This document shows positions 24,742-33,725 of a DNA stretch of 64,000 nucleotides, piece after piece (the stretch's first letter is position 1; every line of letters starts with the position of its first letter). The DNA is taken from contig NZ_JABBWV010000001.1 in the NCBI RefSeq assembly GCF_012999535.1, positions 1 through 64,000 of the forward strand, read 5' to 3'. Source of the stretch: Microbispora sp. H11081. GTDB taxonomy: Bacteria; Actinomycetota; Actinomycetes; Streptosporangiales; Streptosporangiaceae. The translations under genes were made by a program, and so were the position numbers. The notes under the pieces were generated by a model that saw only the letters and a list, made by a program, of their open reading frames with translations, was not told the origin of the DNA and made no database searches.

Positions 24742-26064
24742 TCAGCCGGCCTTGCTCGGCAGCCACCACATGCGGCCCTCGGCGACGTCGTGGTAGACGT
24801 CGAGCGGGTCCATGCCGGTGGTCTTGCTGCGGGACTCGGCCGCGGCCCAGGCGTACACGCCCCGGGCGATCGAGCCGGGCTCCTGCTGGACCCGCATCGC
24901 GTAGACGAGGGCTCTGATCTCGTGCACCCGCCGGTCCTCCGGCTCGGCCTGCGCGGCGATCTCGGCGAGCTGGCAGGCCAGGCGCAGGTCGCCGTCCGCC
25001 GCCGCGGCGACGGCCCGGCCCGCGACCGACGCCGCTCCCGCCGACAGTTCGGCGACCGCGCGGGCGAACACGGCGTCAGGGGCCGGCTTCAGGTTGGCCG
25101 GGTTGCCGTCATGCCAGCCGCCGTGCAGCCGCCAGATGTTGCGCACGATGAACTCGGGCTCGTCGTGACGTTCCCGCAGGTAGGGCCGCCCGGCGAGCGC
25201 CGCGGGCGGCGTGACCGAGTGAAGGATCTCGTCCAGCCGGGCGCCCGCGTTCATCAGGTCGAGCGTCTGCTCCACCAGGCTGTCGAGATAGTCGGCGGTG
25301 TCGGTCAGCGCCCGGTGCACCCGCGCGGGCCCGCGTACGGGCAGCCCGCGCCCGGGGAGCAGCAGATCGGCGCCGAGCGCCGCCATGGACCGCAGCGCCA
25401 CCGCCCAGTCGTCCGGATAACGCTGGACCCGCTGCGGGTCGCCCGCTCCTGGAACCGTCCAGGAGAACAGGTCGCCGGTCAGCAGCACGCCCCGCTCCGG
25501 CAGGAACGCCCAGGTGGCGTCCTCGGTGTCGCCGCGGGCGTGTACGAGCTCGAAGGTCACGTCGCCGAGCGAGAGCGACAGCCGGTCGCGGTAGGTCAGG
25601 TCTGGCAGCCGCTGCGGCGGCGGCCAGACCAGCCGGGGGAAGCCCCGCTCGCGCAGGTCGACGACCGCGTTGTAGCCGGCCGTCCTGCCCTGACGGGCCA
25701 GCCGGCGGGCCAGGCCCTCCTGCGCCACGGCCAGCGGGCGGGGGCCGGGTTCCGCGTCGAACTTCTCCAGCGCGGCGAGCCGATCGGCCCGGCCCCGGGA
25801 GAAGATCGCGTACTTGAGCGGCTCGACCGACCATTTCCTGATGGCGCGATACGACTCCGCGGCCTCACGGGCGTCGCCGGTGTCGAAGAGCCCAAGGCCC
25901 TCCTCACCGCGGACCACGTACGCGTTGCCGTGGGCCGGCCACATCGCGACGCCGTAGGTGATCTCCTGCACGCCGTCTCTGCGCAGTTCGGCGTAGGGCA
26001 CGTCCTCCGGGCGCACCGAACCACGCCAGACCTCGTCGGCGTACGAAAGGATCGGTGATTCCAT
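24742..26064 (-). CDS. Metallo-beta-lactamase-fold, alkylsulfatase-like protein with lost metal site
   Basis: The 440-residue protein resembles the MBL-fold alkyl/aryl-sulfatase group: an MBL domain to about residue 260 and a helical dimerisation domain with NIWRLHGGWHDGNPANLKP (about 310-328). In active members a THxHxDH motif binds zinc. Here the aligned segment is IFSRGRADRLAALEKF (about 87-102), with all three metal histidines replaced by arginine (R90, R92, R95) and only the aspartate (D94) kept. The GDLFSW aspartate (about 220) remains, so the fold is probably intact while the usual hydrolysis is doubtful. ATG 26064 follows the XRE gene by 48 bases on the same strand, so it is likely in that operon. 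It may be a binding or regulatory pseudoenzyme. Confidence 0.8.
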   Translation of the reverse strand: MESPILSYADEVWRGSVRPEDVPYAELRRDGVQEITYGVAMWPAHGNAYVVRGEEGLGLFDTGDAREAAESYRAIRKWSVEPLKYAIFSRGRADRLAALEKFDAEPGPRPLAVAQEGLARRLARQGRTAGYNAVVDLRERGFPRLVWPPPQRLPDLTYRDRLSLSLGDVTFELVHARGDTEDATWAFLPERGVLLTGDLFSWTVPGAGDPQRVQRYPDDWAVALRSMAALGADLLLPGRGLPVRGPARVHRALTDTADYLDSLVEQTLDLMNAGARLDEILHSVTPPAALAGRPYLRERHDEPEFIVRNIWRLHGGWHDGNPANLKPAPDAVFARAVAELSAGAASVAGRAVAAAADGDLRLACQLAEIAAQAEPEDRRVHEIRALVYAMRVQQEPGSIARGVYAWAAAESRSKTTGMDPLDVYHDVAEGRMWWLPSKAG

Positions 26065-26112
26065 GGTCAAGAGCCTGATCCTCCGTACGGGCGACGCCCA
26101 GTAGGGAGATCC

Positions 26113-26979
26113 CTAATGTCCGCGCCGGCCCGTGAGGGTCTCGGCGGTCCAGCTCGCGAGCAGGTTCAGGGCCCGTTTCGAAGACGAGCCGGCTTCGGCG
26201 GTGTAGACGAAGAGCGTCGTATCCGGGTCCCCGGGCAAGGAGAGGGTCTCGTACTCGACGGTCAGCTCACCGACGAGAGGGTGACGCAGCCGCTTGGAGC
26301 CGTGGGTGCGCTGGTGGACGCGGTGCTGCTCCCACCAATGGGCGAACTCACGGCTGTGCTCGCGCAGGTCGGCGATGAGCGCGGCGGTTGCCTGGTCGTC
26401 CGGGTCGCGCCCCGCGTCGAGCCGCAGGCTCTCGACCGCGGCGCGCGCATGGACGTCCCAGTCCACGAACAGCGATCGGGCGTCGTCGTCGAGGAACATC
26501 CACCGCGCGTAGTTGCGCTGCCGGGGCGGCAGCCTGTCGAAATCCGTGAACAGCGCTTTCCCCATCGTGTTCGCGGCGAGCACGTCGGTGCGGCGGCCGA
26601 GGACGAGGGCGGGCTCGCCGTCGAGGGCGTCGAGGAGCTGGTAGAGCCCGGGGCGAACGCGCTGGACGCCGCGCGCCGGGCGACGGACGGGGCTCGCGGT
26701 CATCCCGATGAGGTCGTGCAGATGGGCGCGTCCGGCGTCGTCGAGCCCGAGGGCGCGGCCGACGGCCTCGACGACGGCCGGCGAGGGGATGATGCGCCTG
26801 CCCTGTTCGAGGCGCGCGTAGTAGTCGGTGGAGATGCCGGCCAGGAGAGCGACCTCCTCGCGGCGCAGGCCCGGGACCCTTCGCACCCGCCCGTCGGGGG
26901 GCAGGCCGGCCCGTGACGGGTCGACCTGGCTGCGGGCGCGTCTGAGGAAGTCGGCAAGTTCACGGTTGGTTCCGGCCAC
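26113..26979 (-). CDS. XRE-type regulator with MmyB-like ligand-binding domain
   Basis: The 288-residue regulator has an N-terminal helix-turn-helix (LRREEVALLAGISTDYYARLEQGRR, about 38-62) and the MmyB-like domain (YQLLDALDGEPALVLGRRTDVLAANTMG, then NYARWMFLDDDAR and a C-terminal VYTAEAGSSS). Such proteins are known to bind fatty acids or other small ligands and usually regulate an adjacent short-chain dehydrogenase gene. Here the divergent neighbour at 27163 is an SDR, so that pairing is the likely circuit. The MBL-fold gene follows on the same strand and may be co-transcribed. The start is ATG 26979. Confidence 0.9.
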   Translation of the reverse strand: MAGTNRELADFLRRARSQVDPSRAGLPPDGRVRRVPGLRREEVALLAGISTDYYARLEQGRRIIPSPAVVEAVGRALGLDDAGRAHLHDLIGMTASPVRRPARGVQRVRPGLYQLLDALDGEPALVLGRRTDVLAANTMGKALFTDFDRLPPRQRNYARWMFLDDDARSLFVDWDVHARAAVESLRLDAGRDPDDQATAALIADLREHSREFAHWWEQHRVHQRTHGSKRLRHPLVGELTVEYETLSLPGDPDTTLFVYTAEAGSSSKRALNLLASWTAETLTGRRGH

Positions 26980-27162
26980 GAATCCAGTGTCCGCGCTGCC
27001 GGGCGTCTTTGCCTGGTCCTGTGCGTCCTAGGTTGCCCGGTGCGCGGTCGCACAGGGCGCGATATGGGCGTCCGCGGCGGGTCGCGGCGAAGGAAGCTGA
27101 TGTTGTGCCGGTTCCGGGGGCTTCCCGGGCCGGCGCCACTCGCGACATTCGAGAGGATGACC

Positions 27163-28023
27163 ATGAGCTTCCCGACAGATCGACCGGCTACGTGGTTCGT
27201 GACCGGCACCTCCCGCGGCCTCGGCCTCGAACTGGTCAAGCAGGTGCTGGCGCGCGGTGACCGGGTGGCCGCGACGACGCGGTCGTCCGAGCGGCTGCTC
27301 GCCGCGCTCGGCGACGGGATCGAGACGTCGCGCCTTCTCCCGCTGACCGTCGACCTGCGCGACGAGGCGGCGGTCAGGCGGGCCGTCCAGGAGACCACCG
27401 AGCGGTTCGGAGGTCTGGACGTCGTCGTCAACAACGCGGGCTACGGATTCCTGGCCGCGGTGGAGGAGACCGGCGACCGAGAGGTCCGCGACATGCTCGA
27501 CGTCCAGGTCGTGGGCGTGTGGAACGTGCTGCGCGCCGCTCTGCCCCTCCTCCGTGAGCAGCGCGGCGGCCACATTGTCAACGTGTCCTCGATCCTGGGC
27601 CTGACGGCCGTGCCTGGCTGGGCCCTCTACTGCGCGGGGAAGTTCGCGCTGGAAGGGTTGAGCGAGGCGCTGGCCGCCGAGGTGGCGGACTTCGGCGTTC
27701 AAGTCACCATCGTCGAGCCCGGCTACTTCCGTACCGAGTTCCTCACCACCGACTCCCTTGCCCTGCCCGCCGAGGCGACCGCGCACTACCCGGGCATTCG
27801 TGAGATGACCCGCGACCACCTCGAACTCCAGGGCAGCCAGCTCGGCGACCCGGTCAGGGGCGCCCGCGCGATCATCGGCCGGGTCCTGGCCGGGGAGGGC
27901 CCGCTGCGGCTGCTGCTCGGCTCGGACGCCCACTCCTACGCCGTGGCCAAGGTCGAAGCCCTGCGGGCGAACGTCCACGCCGCCGCCCTCACCGCACCCG
28001 CCACCGACTTCCCCGCCGCCTGA
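27163..28023 (+). CDS. Short-chain dehydrogenase/reductase
   Basis: The 286-residue oxidoreductase has the cofactor loop FVTGTSRGLG (about 12-21), VVVNNAGYGF (about 86-95), the catalytic serine in IVNVSS and tyrosine/lysine in YCAGKF (about 157-162). The arginines after the glycine loop suggest NADP preference. ATG 27163 is favoured over ATG 27157, since GAGAGG (27151-27156) touches the latter but is 6 bases from the former. It is divergent from an XRE/MmyB-type regulator that probably represses it. The substrate is unknown; related genes act on small carbonyl compounds. Confidence 0.9.
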   Translation: MSFPTDRPATWFVTGTSRGLGLELVKQVLARGDRVAATTRSSERLLAALGDGIETSRLLPLTVDLRDEAAVRRAVQETTERFGGLDVVVNNAGYGFLAAVEETGDREVRDMLDVQVVGVWNVLRAALPLLREQRGGHIVNVSSILGLTAVPGWALYCAGKFALEGLSEALAAEVADFGVQVTIVEPGYFRTEFLTTDSLALPAEATAHYPGIREMTRDHLELQGSQLGDPVRGARAIIGRVLAGEGPLRLLLGSDAHSYAVAKVEALRANVHAAALTAPATDFPAA

Positions 28024-28142
28024 CGCGCTGTCGCACCGGCCTTCGCGACCGTGCTCAACGCCTCGCCAACCCCGGAACCTGCCGCGTTCGGCCCTGTTCG
28101 GCCCACTGCTCGCGGAGGCGCTGTCAGAGGCACGCGGGGGGA

Positions 28143-30470
28143 TCAGAACGGCGGCACCTCCAACTCGGGCCTGAAGGTGCTTCCTGATGCGGTGTCCACC
28201 TGTGCGGTGTCTGCGTGTGATGTGGTGCCGGCCTGTGATGTGACGTCGGCCTGCTCCCCGCTCTCGCGGGCGCGGCTGCGCCCGGCCCGGCTGTTCGCCT
28301 CGCCGCTCGTCGTGCGGTCGCCTCCACCGGTGGGAGCCGTCCCCGGGCATGAGGGATCCATGATCGTGCCCGGTGCTCCGGGAGGGTCTGTGGGCAGGCG
28401 TTCGGGCGGCGGGTCGGGCCAGCCGCGGGGCCGGGGTTCGGGAAGAGGATGGATGATTCTCGGAAGCGGGTTCGCATATGAGTGTCCGAGCGGGCTGGTC
28501 CAGACGATGAGCCGAGGGCCTTCGAAGGCGACCCGCCAGCCGCCGAGATGCTTGGCACGGTGGTCGTGGCGGCAGGCCAGATGGAGGTTCTCGGCGGTGG
28601 TGGTGCCGTTGTCCGCCCACGCCTGGATGTGGTCCTGGTCGCTCCGCATCGCGGGCATGCGGCAGCCCGGCCAGGAGCAGACCTGGCCCCGTATCTGGAC
28701 ATAGCGGCGTAAGGCCGCATCGGCCTGCCGCCGGTCGGTCGAGGGGGTCGTCTGTGTCGACTGGGCGCGGGTCGATGCGGATGATCGGGCCGGTTGACCA
28801 GAAAGACCGGGTCCTCTCGATGGATCTGATTGGGGCACGTTGGCCGCCGCGCATGCGCGGTCGCTCAGGTCGGCGACCAGGGCAGCCCAGGCGCCGGTCA
28901 CGGCGGGCACGGCGGCCAGCTCGCGAAGCCGACTGAGGGTGACGTGAAGCTCGACGACGCCGCCGCGACGCGCATCGCGCGGAGGTCGTTCGGCGGGCGG
29001 ACAGGGACGGCGACGGGTGACGCCGGTCAGCAGCAGATGCCCGTCGTCGGCACAGATGGCGTAGCGCCACTCCCCGCTGAACATGCCACTGACGATGCTG
29101 CGGGCGTGAGCGGCGTGGACCATGCCCCAGCCAGGCAGATGGGCCGGGTGCTCGTCGAGGCCGAGCAGGGTGGTCAATTCCACCCGTATCTCCCGCACAG
29201 ACCAGGCCTGCGTCGCCCCGGCCTGCGTCGCCGAGGTCTGTGTCGATGGTGCCTGAGCTGTGGAGGCCTGCGTCGGCGGTGCCTGGGTCGAGCTGGTCTG
29301 CGCTGACGGGGTTGGCGTCGACGGGTCCTGGCGACACCCATCGCTGTGACCGTTCCGGTCGCCGTCCTCGTGATCGGCCGTACCGTGAGTCCGCTCGCCG
29401 GTCCACTCGCTCGATCTGTCGGCGGTCTCTTTGGCCCTCTCCGCGTCGGTTTCCCGGACAACCTCGTTGGTCGTCTTCTCGGCGGGGCTCGGGGTCATCG
29501 TGTCCGGTGTCTTCACGTCCTCGGTCGTCGTGTCCTGGGTCCGGCTGCCGGGCGGCGGGATGTCGGGGGAACCGGCCGGGGCGTCGCAGGGGTCGAGGAA
29601 AGGATGCGCACGGACATGGGCGATGATCTCGGCGTCGGACAGGCCCTCGAAGCTGCCGTCCAAGCTGCCCAGGAAGAGGTCGGCACGGATGTGGTCGACG
29701 GGGCGGTGGTTTCCGGCGCGCTTGCAGGCGCGGGCCAGTTCGTCGATGCGCTCGCAGCCGGCCACCGCCCGCTCAAGCGGCAGATCCAGCCCGGAAACGG
29801 TCGCGGTGCCATCGTCGTTGCGCATGCCGACCACCCGGCGCCTGCGCACGGCTTCCCGATAGCGCTTCTCCGCCCAATCGGGGTCGATCGCCAGCACCAG
29901 ACGCTGGATGTGCTCGATCAGCTCTCCAACGGTCCAGGTCGGAGCCCGGCCGATCAGGTGCTCACAGACCCAGCCGGCCTGGGCGTCGGTCAAACCGCTC
30001 GTCCAGCGGATGAAGGCCGCCGCCCGCGGCTCGTCCAGCTCTCCCGCCAGCATGGCCTCTCCCAGAGCGGGAAGGCGGCGATGCAGGTTCCACGCCAGTT
30101 CGAAGGCCGAATCCGCCCGGCGGCGTGACCATACCAACGCTGCCCGCGCCTCGTCGGGGGCGAACTCGTCGGGGACCTCCAGCCGGACCACGCTGTCGCC
30201 GGAGAACTGCTCGCGCAGCCCGACCTCAAGCAGCGCCTGCAGGAACCGCGCCCGGTCGTGGCAGGACTGGCGGTAGGCGGCCCTGAGCACCTCGACGGTG
30301 TCGAACCCCGACACCCGCTCCACATCGATGTCGGCCAGCATCTGGGCGAGCTCGGCCCCCGGTGGGATAGCCGCCAGCCCTTCGGGAATCGGTGCCGGCG
30401 CTCCGCAGGCGTCAGGAGCGCAGGCCACTCGGTGCCCCGCGGGAGCGGACGGCGACGGCGACGCGGACAC
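28143..30470 (-). CDS. DUF222 / HNH endonuclease-domain protein (13E12-like family)
   Basis: A 775-residue protein with an N-terminal DUF222 helical domain (about 60-250; TSGLTDAQAGWVCEHLIG), a long disordered Ser/Thr/Gln/Pro insert (about 290-400), a second conserved part (ELTTLLGLDEHPAHLPGWG) and an HNH nuclease domain (about 600-660) with CSWPGCR, DHIQAWADNGTTTAENL and CRHDHRAKH. The C-terminal 100 residues are low complexity. This is the actinobacterial 13E12/REP-like family, present in many copies per genome and suspected of mobile-element association, but no terminal repeats or integrase lie beside it. It should be a metal-dependent DNA nuclease; the biological role is unknown. The GTG start at 30470 is uncertain. 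Confidence 0.85.
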   Translation of the reverse strand: MSASPSPSAPAGHRVACAPDACGAPAPIPEGLAAIPPGAELAQMLADIDVERVSGFDTVEVLRAAYRQSCHDRARFLQALLEVGLREQFSGDSVVRLEVPDEFAPDEARAALVWSRRRADSAFELAWNLHRRLPALGEAMLAGELDEPRAAAFIRWTSGLTDAQAGWVCEHLIGRAPTWTVGELIEHIQRLVLAIDPDWAEKRYREAVRRRRVVGMRNDDGTATVSGLDLPLERAVAGCERIDELARACKRAGNHRPVDHIRADLFLGSLDGSFEGLSDAEIIAHVRAHPFLDPCDAPAGSPDIPPPGSRTQDTTTEDVKTPDTMTPSPAEKTTNEVVRETDAERAKETADRSSEWTGERTHGTADHEDGDRNGHSDGCRQDPSTPTPSAQTSSTQAPPTQASTAQAPSTQTSATQAGATQAWSVREIRVELTTLLGLDEHPAHLPGWGMVHAAHARSIVSGMFSGEWRYAICADDGHLLLTGVTRRRPCPPAERPPRDARRGGVVELHVTLSRLRELAAVPAVTGAWAALVADLSDRACAAANVPQSDPSRGPGLSGQPARSSASTRAQSTQTTPSTDRRQADAALRRYVQIRGQVCSWPGCRMPAMRSDQDHIQAWADNGTTTAENLHLACRHDHRAKHLGGWRVAFEGPRLIVWTSPLGHSYANPLPRIIHPLPEPRPRGWPDPPPERLPTDPPGAPGTIMDPSCPGTAPTGGGDRTTSGEANSRAGRSRARESGEQADVTSQAGTTSHADTAQVDTASGSTFRPELEVPPF

Positions 30471-30842
30471 GGCGGATGACCCCCGGGGAGCGGAGAGAAG
30501 GCGACTGATCGGTTCCCGACCGCCCGGATCGGGACTTCCTGCACGCAGACTCGGCTCAACACACGGCGTACGGCCACCGACGGCCCGCCAGCTAGGCTCA
30601 CCTCTAAGGGCTGCTCCAAGCCTATATCGAACGCACTATCGAACCAAGCCGTGATCCCCGAAAACGTGGAGTCACAGCCGCAGGGACCTCGTCGGCGCAC
30701 ATGTGTAGAGCGCGCATGCGAAAGAACGAGACGTCGATCCGCCGCGCGTGCCGCCCATGTCTGCGACTACATGCCATGAAGTGGAGGCCGCCGCACTCGG
30801 CGCGGCCGGGGGCCGGAGGCCGGGGGCCGGGGGAGGCCGGGG
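30471..30842. other. Gap between the HNH gene and the octamer array
   Basis: This GC-rich gap holds the presumed promoter of the HNH gene (about 30480-30660, less GC-rich around 30596-30660). From about 30790 it becomes a G/C-only stretch of GGCCGG-type runs leading into the octamer array. I see no gene, RNA motif or element ends in it. Confidence 0.4.
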
Positions 30843-30994
30843 CCCGACTGCCCGGGGGTCTGACGGCCTGACGGCCTGCCGGACCGACGGCCTGACGGAC
30901 CGACGGACCGACGGCCTGGCGGCCTGGCGGCCTGGCGGCCTGACGGACCGACGGCCCGGGGGTCCGACGGACTGACGGACTGATGGCCCGGGGG
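30843..30994. repeat. Octanucleotide tandem repeat array behind the LuxR gene
   Basis: Nineteen 8-bp units run in perfect phase from 30843 to 30994. The main variants are CCTGACGG, ACCGACGG, CCTGGCGG (three in a row at 30915-30938), ACTGACGG and CCCGGGGG. The array ends four bases before the LuxR stop codon (30999) on the opposite strand. It has the form of a variable-number tandem repeat: no spacers and no palindromic unit, so it is not CRISPR. Confidence 0.9.
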
Positions 30995-30998
30995 GCTC

Positions 30999-33605
30999 TT
31001 ACAGCTCGCCGCGTTCGACGGCCAGGGCGAGTTCGACGCGCGACCGCAGGCCGGTCTTCGCGTAGACGCGGGTGAGATAGACCTCCACGGTCTTGCGGCT
31101 GTAGTGCAGTTCCTCGGCGATCTGGGGATTGCTCAGCCCGTCGGCGACCAGTTCGATGACGCGACGCTCCCCGGGGGTGAGGCGGCCCGCCGGTTCCGGC
31201 ACCAGCCCGGCGTCGCGCAGGCGGCGCTCCGCCATGGCCGCCCACGGCGCGGCGCCGAGGCGGGTGAAGATCGCATGCGCGCGGGGGAGATGGGTGGTGT
31301 CGCCGAGTACGCCGAGGGCCAGCCGGGCCTGGGCCTCCTCGAACGGCAGGCCGTCCGCGCGGACCCGGTCGAGGGCCGCGCTCGCCCGCCCGCGGTCGCC
31401 GAACGCCCAGCCCACCGCGAGGTCGGCGGCGAACCTGGCCCTGGGCGTGCCGTTCGCCGACTGCTCGTCCAGCTGGGAGGCCGCCGCCCGGCAGCCCGCA
31501 CCGTCGCCCGCTCCCCGCGCCACCAGCACCTTGACCGCCAGGGCCCGGTGCACCACCTCGGGCACCTGGTGGGCGAGGGCGGTGTCGAGTTCGCGCCGCG
31601 CGGCGGCGATGTCGCCGCGGCCGGACGCCAGGCGGGCGCGGTACACGTTCCGCATGCCCTGCTGCAGGGCCGAGTAGGGCGGCGGATCCGCGAGGACCCG
31701 GGCGGCCTCGTCCAGCCTGCCCTGGTCGAGCAGGATGTCCAGTTCCATGTTGCGCAGGAGGCCGAGGTTCTCCAGCAGGCCCGCCTCTGCCAGCGCCCGG
31801 CGCGCGACCGCGATCTCCTCCAGCGCCCGCGGCCACTCGCCGCTCATCCGCCGGATCACGGCCATGGTCCGCACGTGCTGCCCGGCGATGTCGTGCCAGC
31901 CCAGGCCGCGGTGGATCTGCTCGGCCTGGTCGAGCACCTCGACGGCGCGCGAGCGCAGCCCGGCGATCGCCAGCACGTGCGCCGCCGACTCCAGCGAGGC
32001 GAGCCTGGCGCCGGGCGGCAGCGCGGCGGCGAAGGTGAGCAGGTCGCCGACCGCTCGCTGGGTCTCGGCCCAGTCGCCCTGGACGAGCGCGTGCAGGGCA
32101 AGGTATCCGACGGTGATCGCGCGGTCCTGCGGCGGGCAGTCGGCCAGGCCCTCCCAGGCCCTCCGGGCGGACTCCCGGCTGGGACGGCCCATCTCCGCGC
32201 TGATCAGCGCCTGCTGCGCGAGCAGCGCCGAGGCGTCGTCGGCCTTCGGGATCTGGCGACGGGCCACGTCGAGAGCCACCTCGTACCACCCCATGACGTG
32301 GGCCGCGCCGACCGCGGTGTACGCGGCCCGGGTGCGACGGCGGCCGGCGGGCAGTGCGGCGAGCGCCCGCTGGGCCGAGTTCAGCGCCAGGGCGGGCCGC
32401 GACCCCTTCCAGTACGAGAGGGCCTGCCTGGCCAGCAGTTCGCCGGGCTCCGCGGACAGCTCGGCCGCCTTGCCGTACCAGTGCGCGGCCGACAGCGGCG
32501 CGGTCCAGCGGGTCAGTTCCGCCGCGCGCAGCACCGCGGGCAAGGCCTCCGCGGCGGGCCCCGCCTCGGCCATGTGGGTGGCCCACTCGAGCACCCGCCT
32601 GGTGCCGGTCAGGCCCTCCCTCGCGAGCATGTCGGCGATCCTGCGGTGGACCTCGCGACGGCCTGAAGGGCCGAGGTCGTCGTAGAGCGCCTCGGCCACG
32701 AGAGGGTGCGCCAGCGCGTAGCCGTCGCAGTTCTCGGTCACGACGCCATCCCTGACCAGCGCCCCGAAGGCGCGTTCGGCGGCGGGCGGGTCGAGCCCGG
32801 CCAGTTCGGCGAGCGCCGTGATGTCGGCGGTCTCCCTCGTGCGCGACAGCGCCGCCAGCACGCGGGCGAGGTCGCGTCCGCCCCGGTCGCGCTGGAACAG
32901 CCGGGTCAGGATCGCGCCGCGCCGCGCTCCCGGATCCGCGGAGCGCACCGCGCCGCCCTGCACCAGGGCGAGCACGGCCTCCTGCGCGAACCACGGGTTG
33001 CCCCGGCTCGCGCCGTGGATCCGCCGCAGCACGGTGTCGCTCGGCGTACGGCCGAGCAGCGTGGCGGCCAGGTCCGCGATCTCGGCCATGGTCAGCGGCT
33101 GGAGCCGTACGCACAGGTCCACGTCGAGCGCGGGAGGGTGGCGGGCGGTGCCGAGGATGGCGACGCCGTCGTGGCGGCGCGGCAGGGCCCGCAGCACGCC
33201 CAGCGTGTCGGCGTCGGCCAGGTGCAGGTCGTCGATGGCGAGGAGGGTGGGGCCGGGCAGCGACTCCAGCAGGCGGGCGGCCATCGCGCCCGGCGCGGCC
33301 GCGGTGTGCCCGAGCGCCGCCTGGTCGATCGAGTCGAGCAGGCCGGACAGGAGGTCGGCCGCCGCGCCGCGCAGCGTTCTGAGCGCGTCGACGAGGGGGG
33401 CGTACGCGCGGCCGCCGTCCAGCTCCCTGGCCTGGCCGCGCAGCACGTGGTAGCCCTTCAGCCGCGCCGCGACCTCGTTCAGCAGGTGCGTCTTCCCGAT
33501 GCCCGGCTCGCCGAGGACGAGGACGGTCCGGGGCGTCTTCGACAGGGCCGAGATCACCTGGCCGAGTGTGCCCGCGCGGTCCTCGCCGGCGGCCGATACA
33601 TTCAC
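30999..33605 (-). CDS. Large LuxR-family (LAL-type) transcriptional regulator
   Basis: At 868 residues this matches the LAL regulators (MalT-like STAND ATPases). The N-terminal ATPase has Walker A LGEPGIGKTHLL (about 31-42) and Walker B LLAIDDLHLAD. A long helical repeat region (tetratricopeptide-like, about 350-780) follows. The C-terminal LuxR helix-turn-helix reads LTPGERRVIELVADGLSNPQIAEELHYSRKTVEVYLTRVY (about 803-842). Such proteins are ATP- and inducer-dependent activators, often of secondary metabolism or sugar use. No target gene is obvious nearby, so it may act in trans. GTG 33605 has GGGAG about 10 bases upstream. An octamer repeat array lies immediately after the gene. Confidence 0.92.
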   Translation of the reverse strand: MNVSAAGEDRAGTLGQVISALSKTPRTVLVLGEPGIGKTHLLNEVAARLKGYHVLRGQARELDGGRAYAPLVDALRTLRGAAADLLSGLLDSIDQAALGHTAAAPGAMAARLLESLPGPTLLAIDDLHLADADTLGVLRALPRRHDGVAILGTARHPPALDVDLCVRLQPLTMAEIADLAATLLGRTPSDTVLRRIHGASRGNPWFAQEAVLALVQGGAVRSADPGARRGAILTRLFQRDRGGRDLARVLAALSRTRETADITALAELAGLDPPAAERAFGALVRDGVVTENCDGYALAHPLVAEALYDDLGPSGRREVHRRIADMLAREGLTGTRRVLEWATHMAEAGPAAEALPAVLRAAELTRWTAPLSAAHWYGKAAELSAEPGELLARQALSYWKGSRPALALNSAQRALAALPAGRRRTRAAYTAVGAAHVMGWYEVALDVARRQIPKADDASALLAQQALISAEMGRPSRESARRAWEGLADCPPQDRAITVGYLALHALVQGDWAETQRAVGDLLTFAAALPPGARLASLESAAHVLAIAGLRSRAVEVLDQAEQIHRGLGWHDIAGQHVRTMAVIRRMSGEWPRALEEIAVARRALAEAGLLENLGLLRNMELDILLDQGRLDEAARVLADPPPYSALQQGMRNVYRARLASGRGDIAAARRELDTALAHQVPEVVHRALAVKVLVARGAGDGAGCRAAASQLDEQSANGTPRARFAADLAVGWAFGDRGRASAALDRVRADGLPFEEAQARLALGVLGDTTHLPRAHAIFTRLGAAPWAAMAERRLRDAGLVPEPAGRLTPGERRVIELVADGLSNPQIAEELHYSRKTVEVYLTRVYAKTGLRSRVELALAVERGEL

Positions 33606-33725
33606 GGCTGGCCGTCACTCCCTTCGCGTCCGTCCCGCTGGTGTCCCATTAGGACGCGGCGGAAAGGTTGAGCGATCACACGAAATGTGACCCGGTCCGC
33701 AAGTGATCGCAAGGGGATCGTCGTG

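Noticed and set aside
27028-29406. 792-codon - strand frame across the SDR and HNH genes
   Set aside because: It is a shadow frame, rich in Arg, Pro and Ser without domain features; the SDR and HNH genes explain the region.
28143-30470. Insertion sequence or intron around the HNH gene
   Set aside because: No terminal inverted repeats, target duplications, reverse transcriptase or integrase were seen on either side.
30843-30994. CRISPR-like array
   Set aside because: The units are 8 bp, contiguous and without spacers; there are no cas genes.
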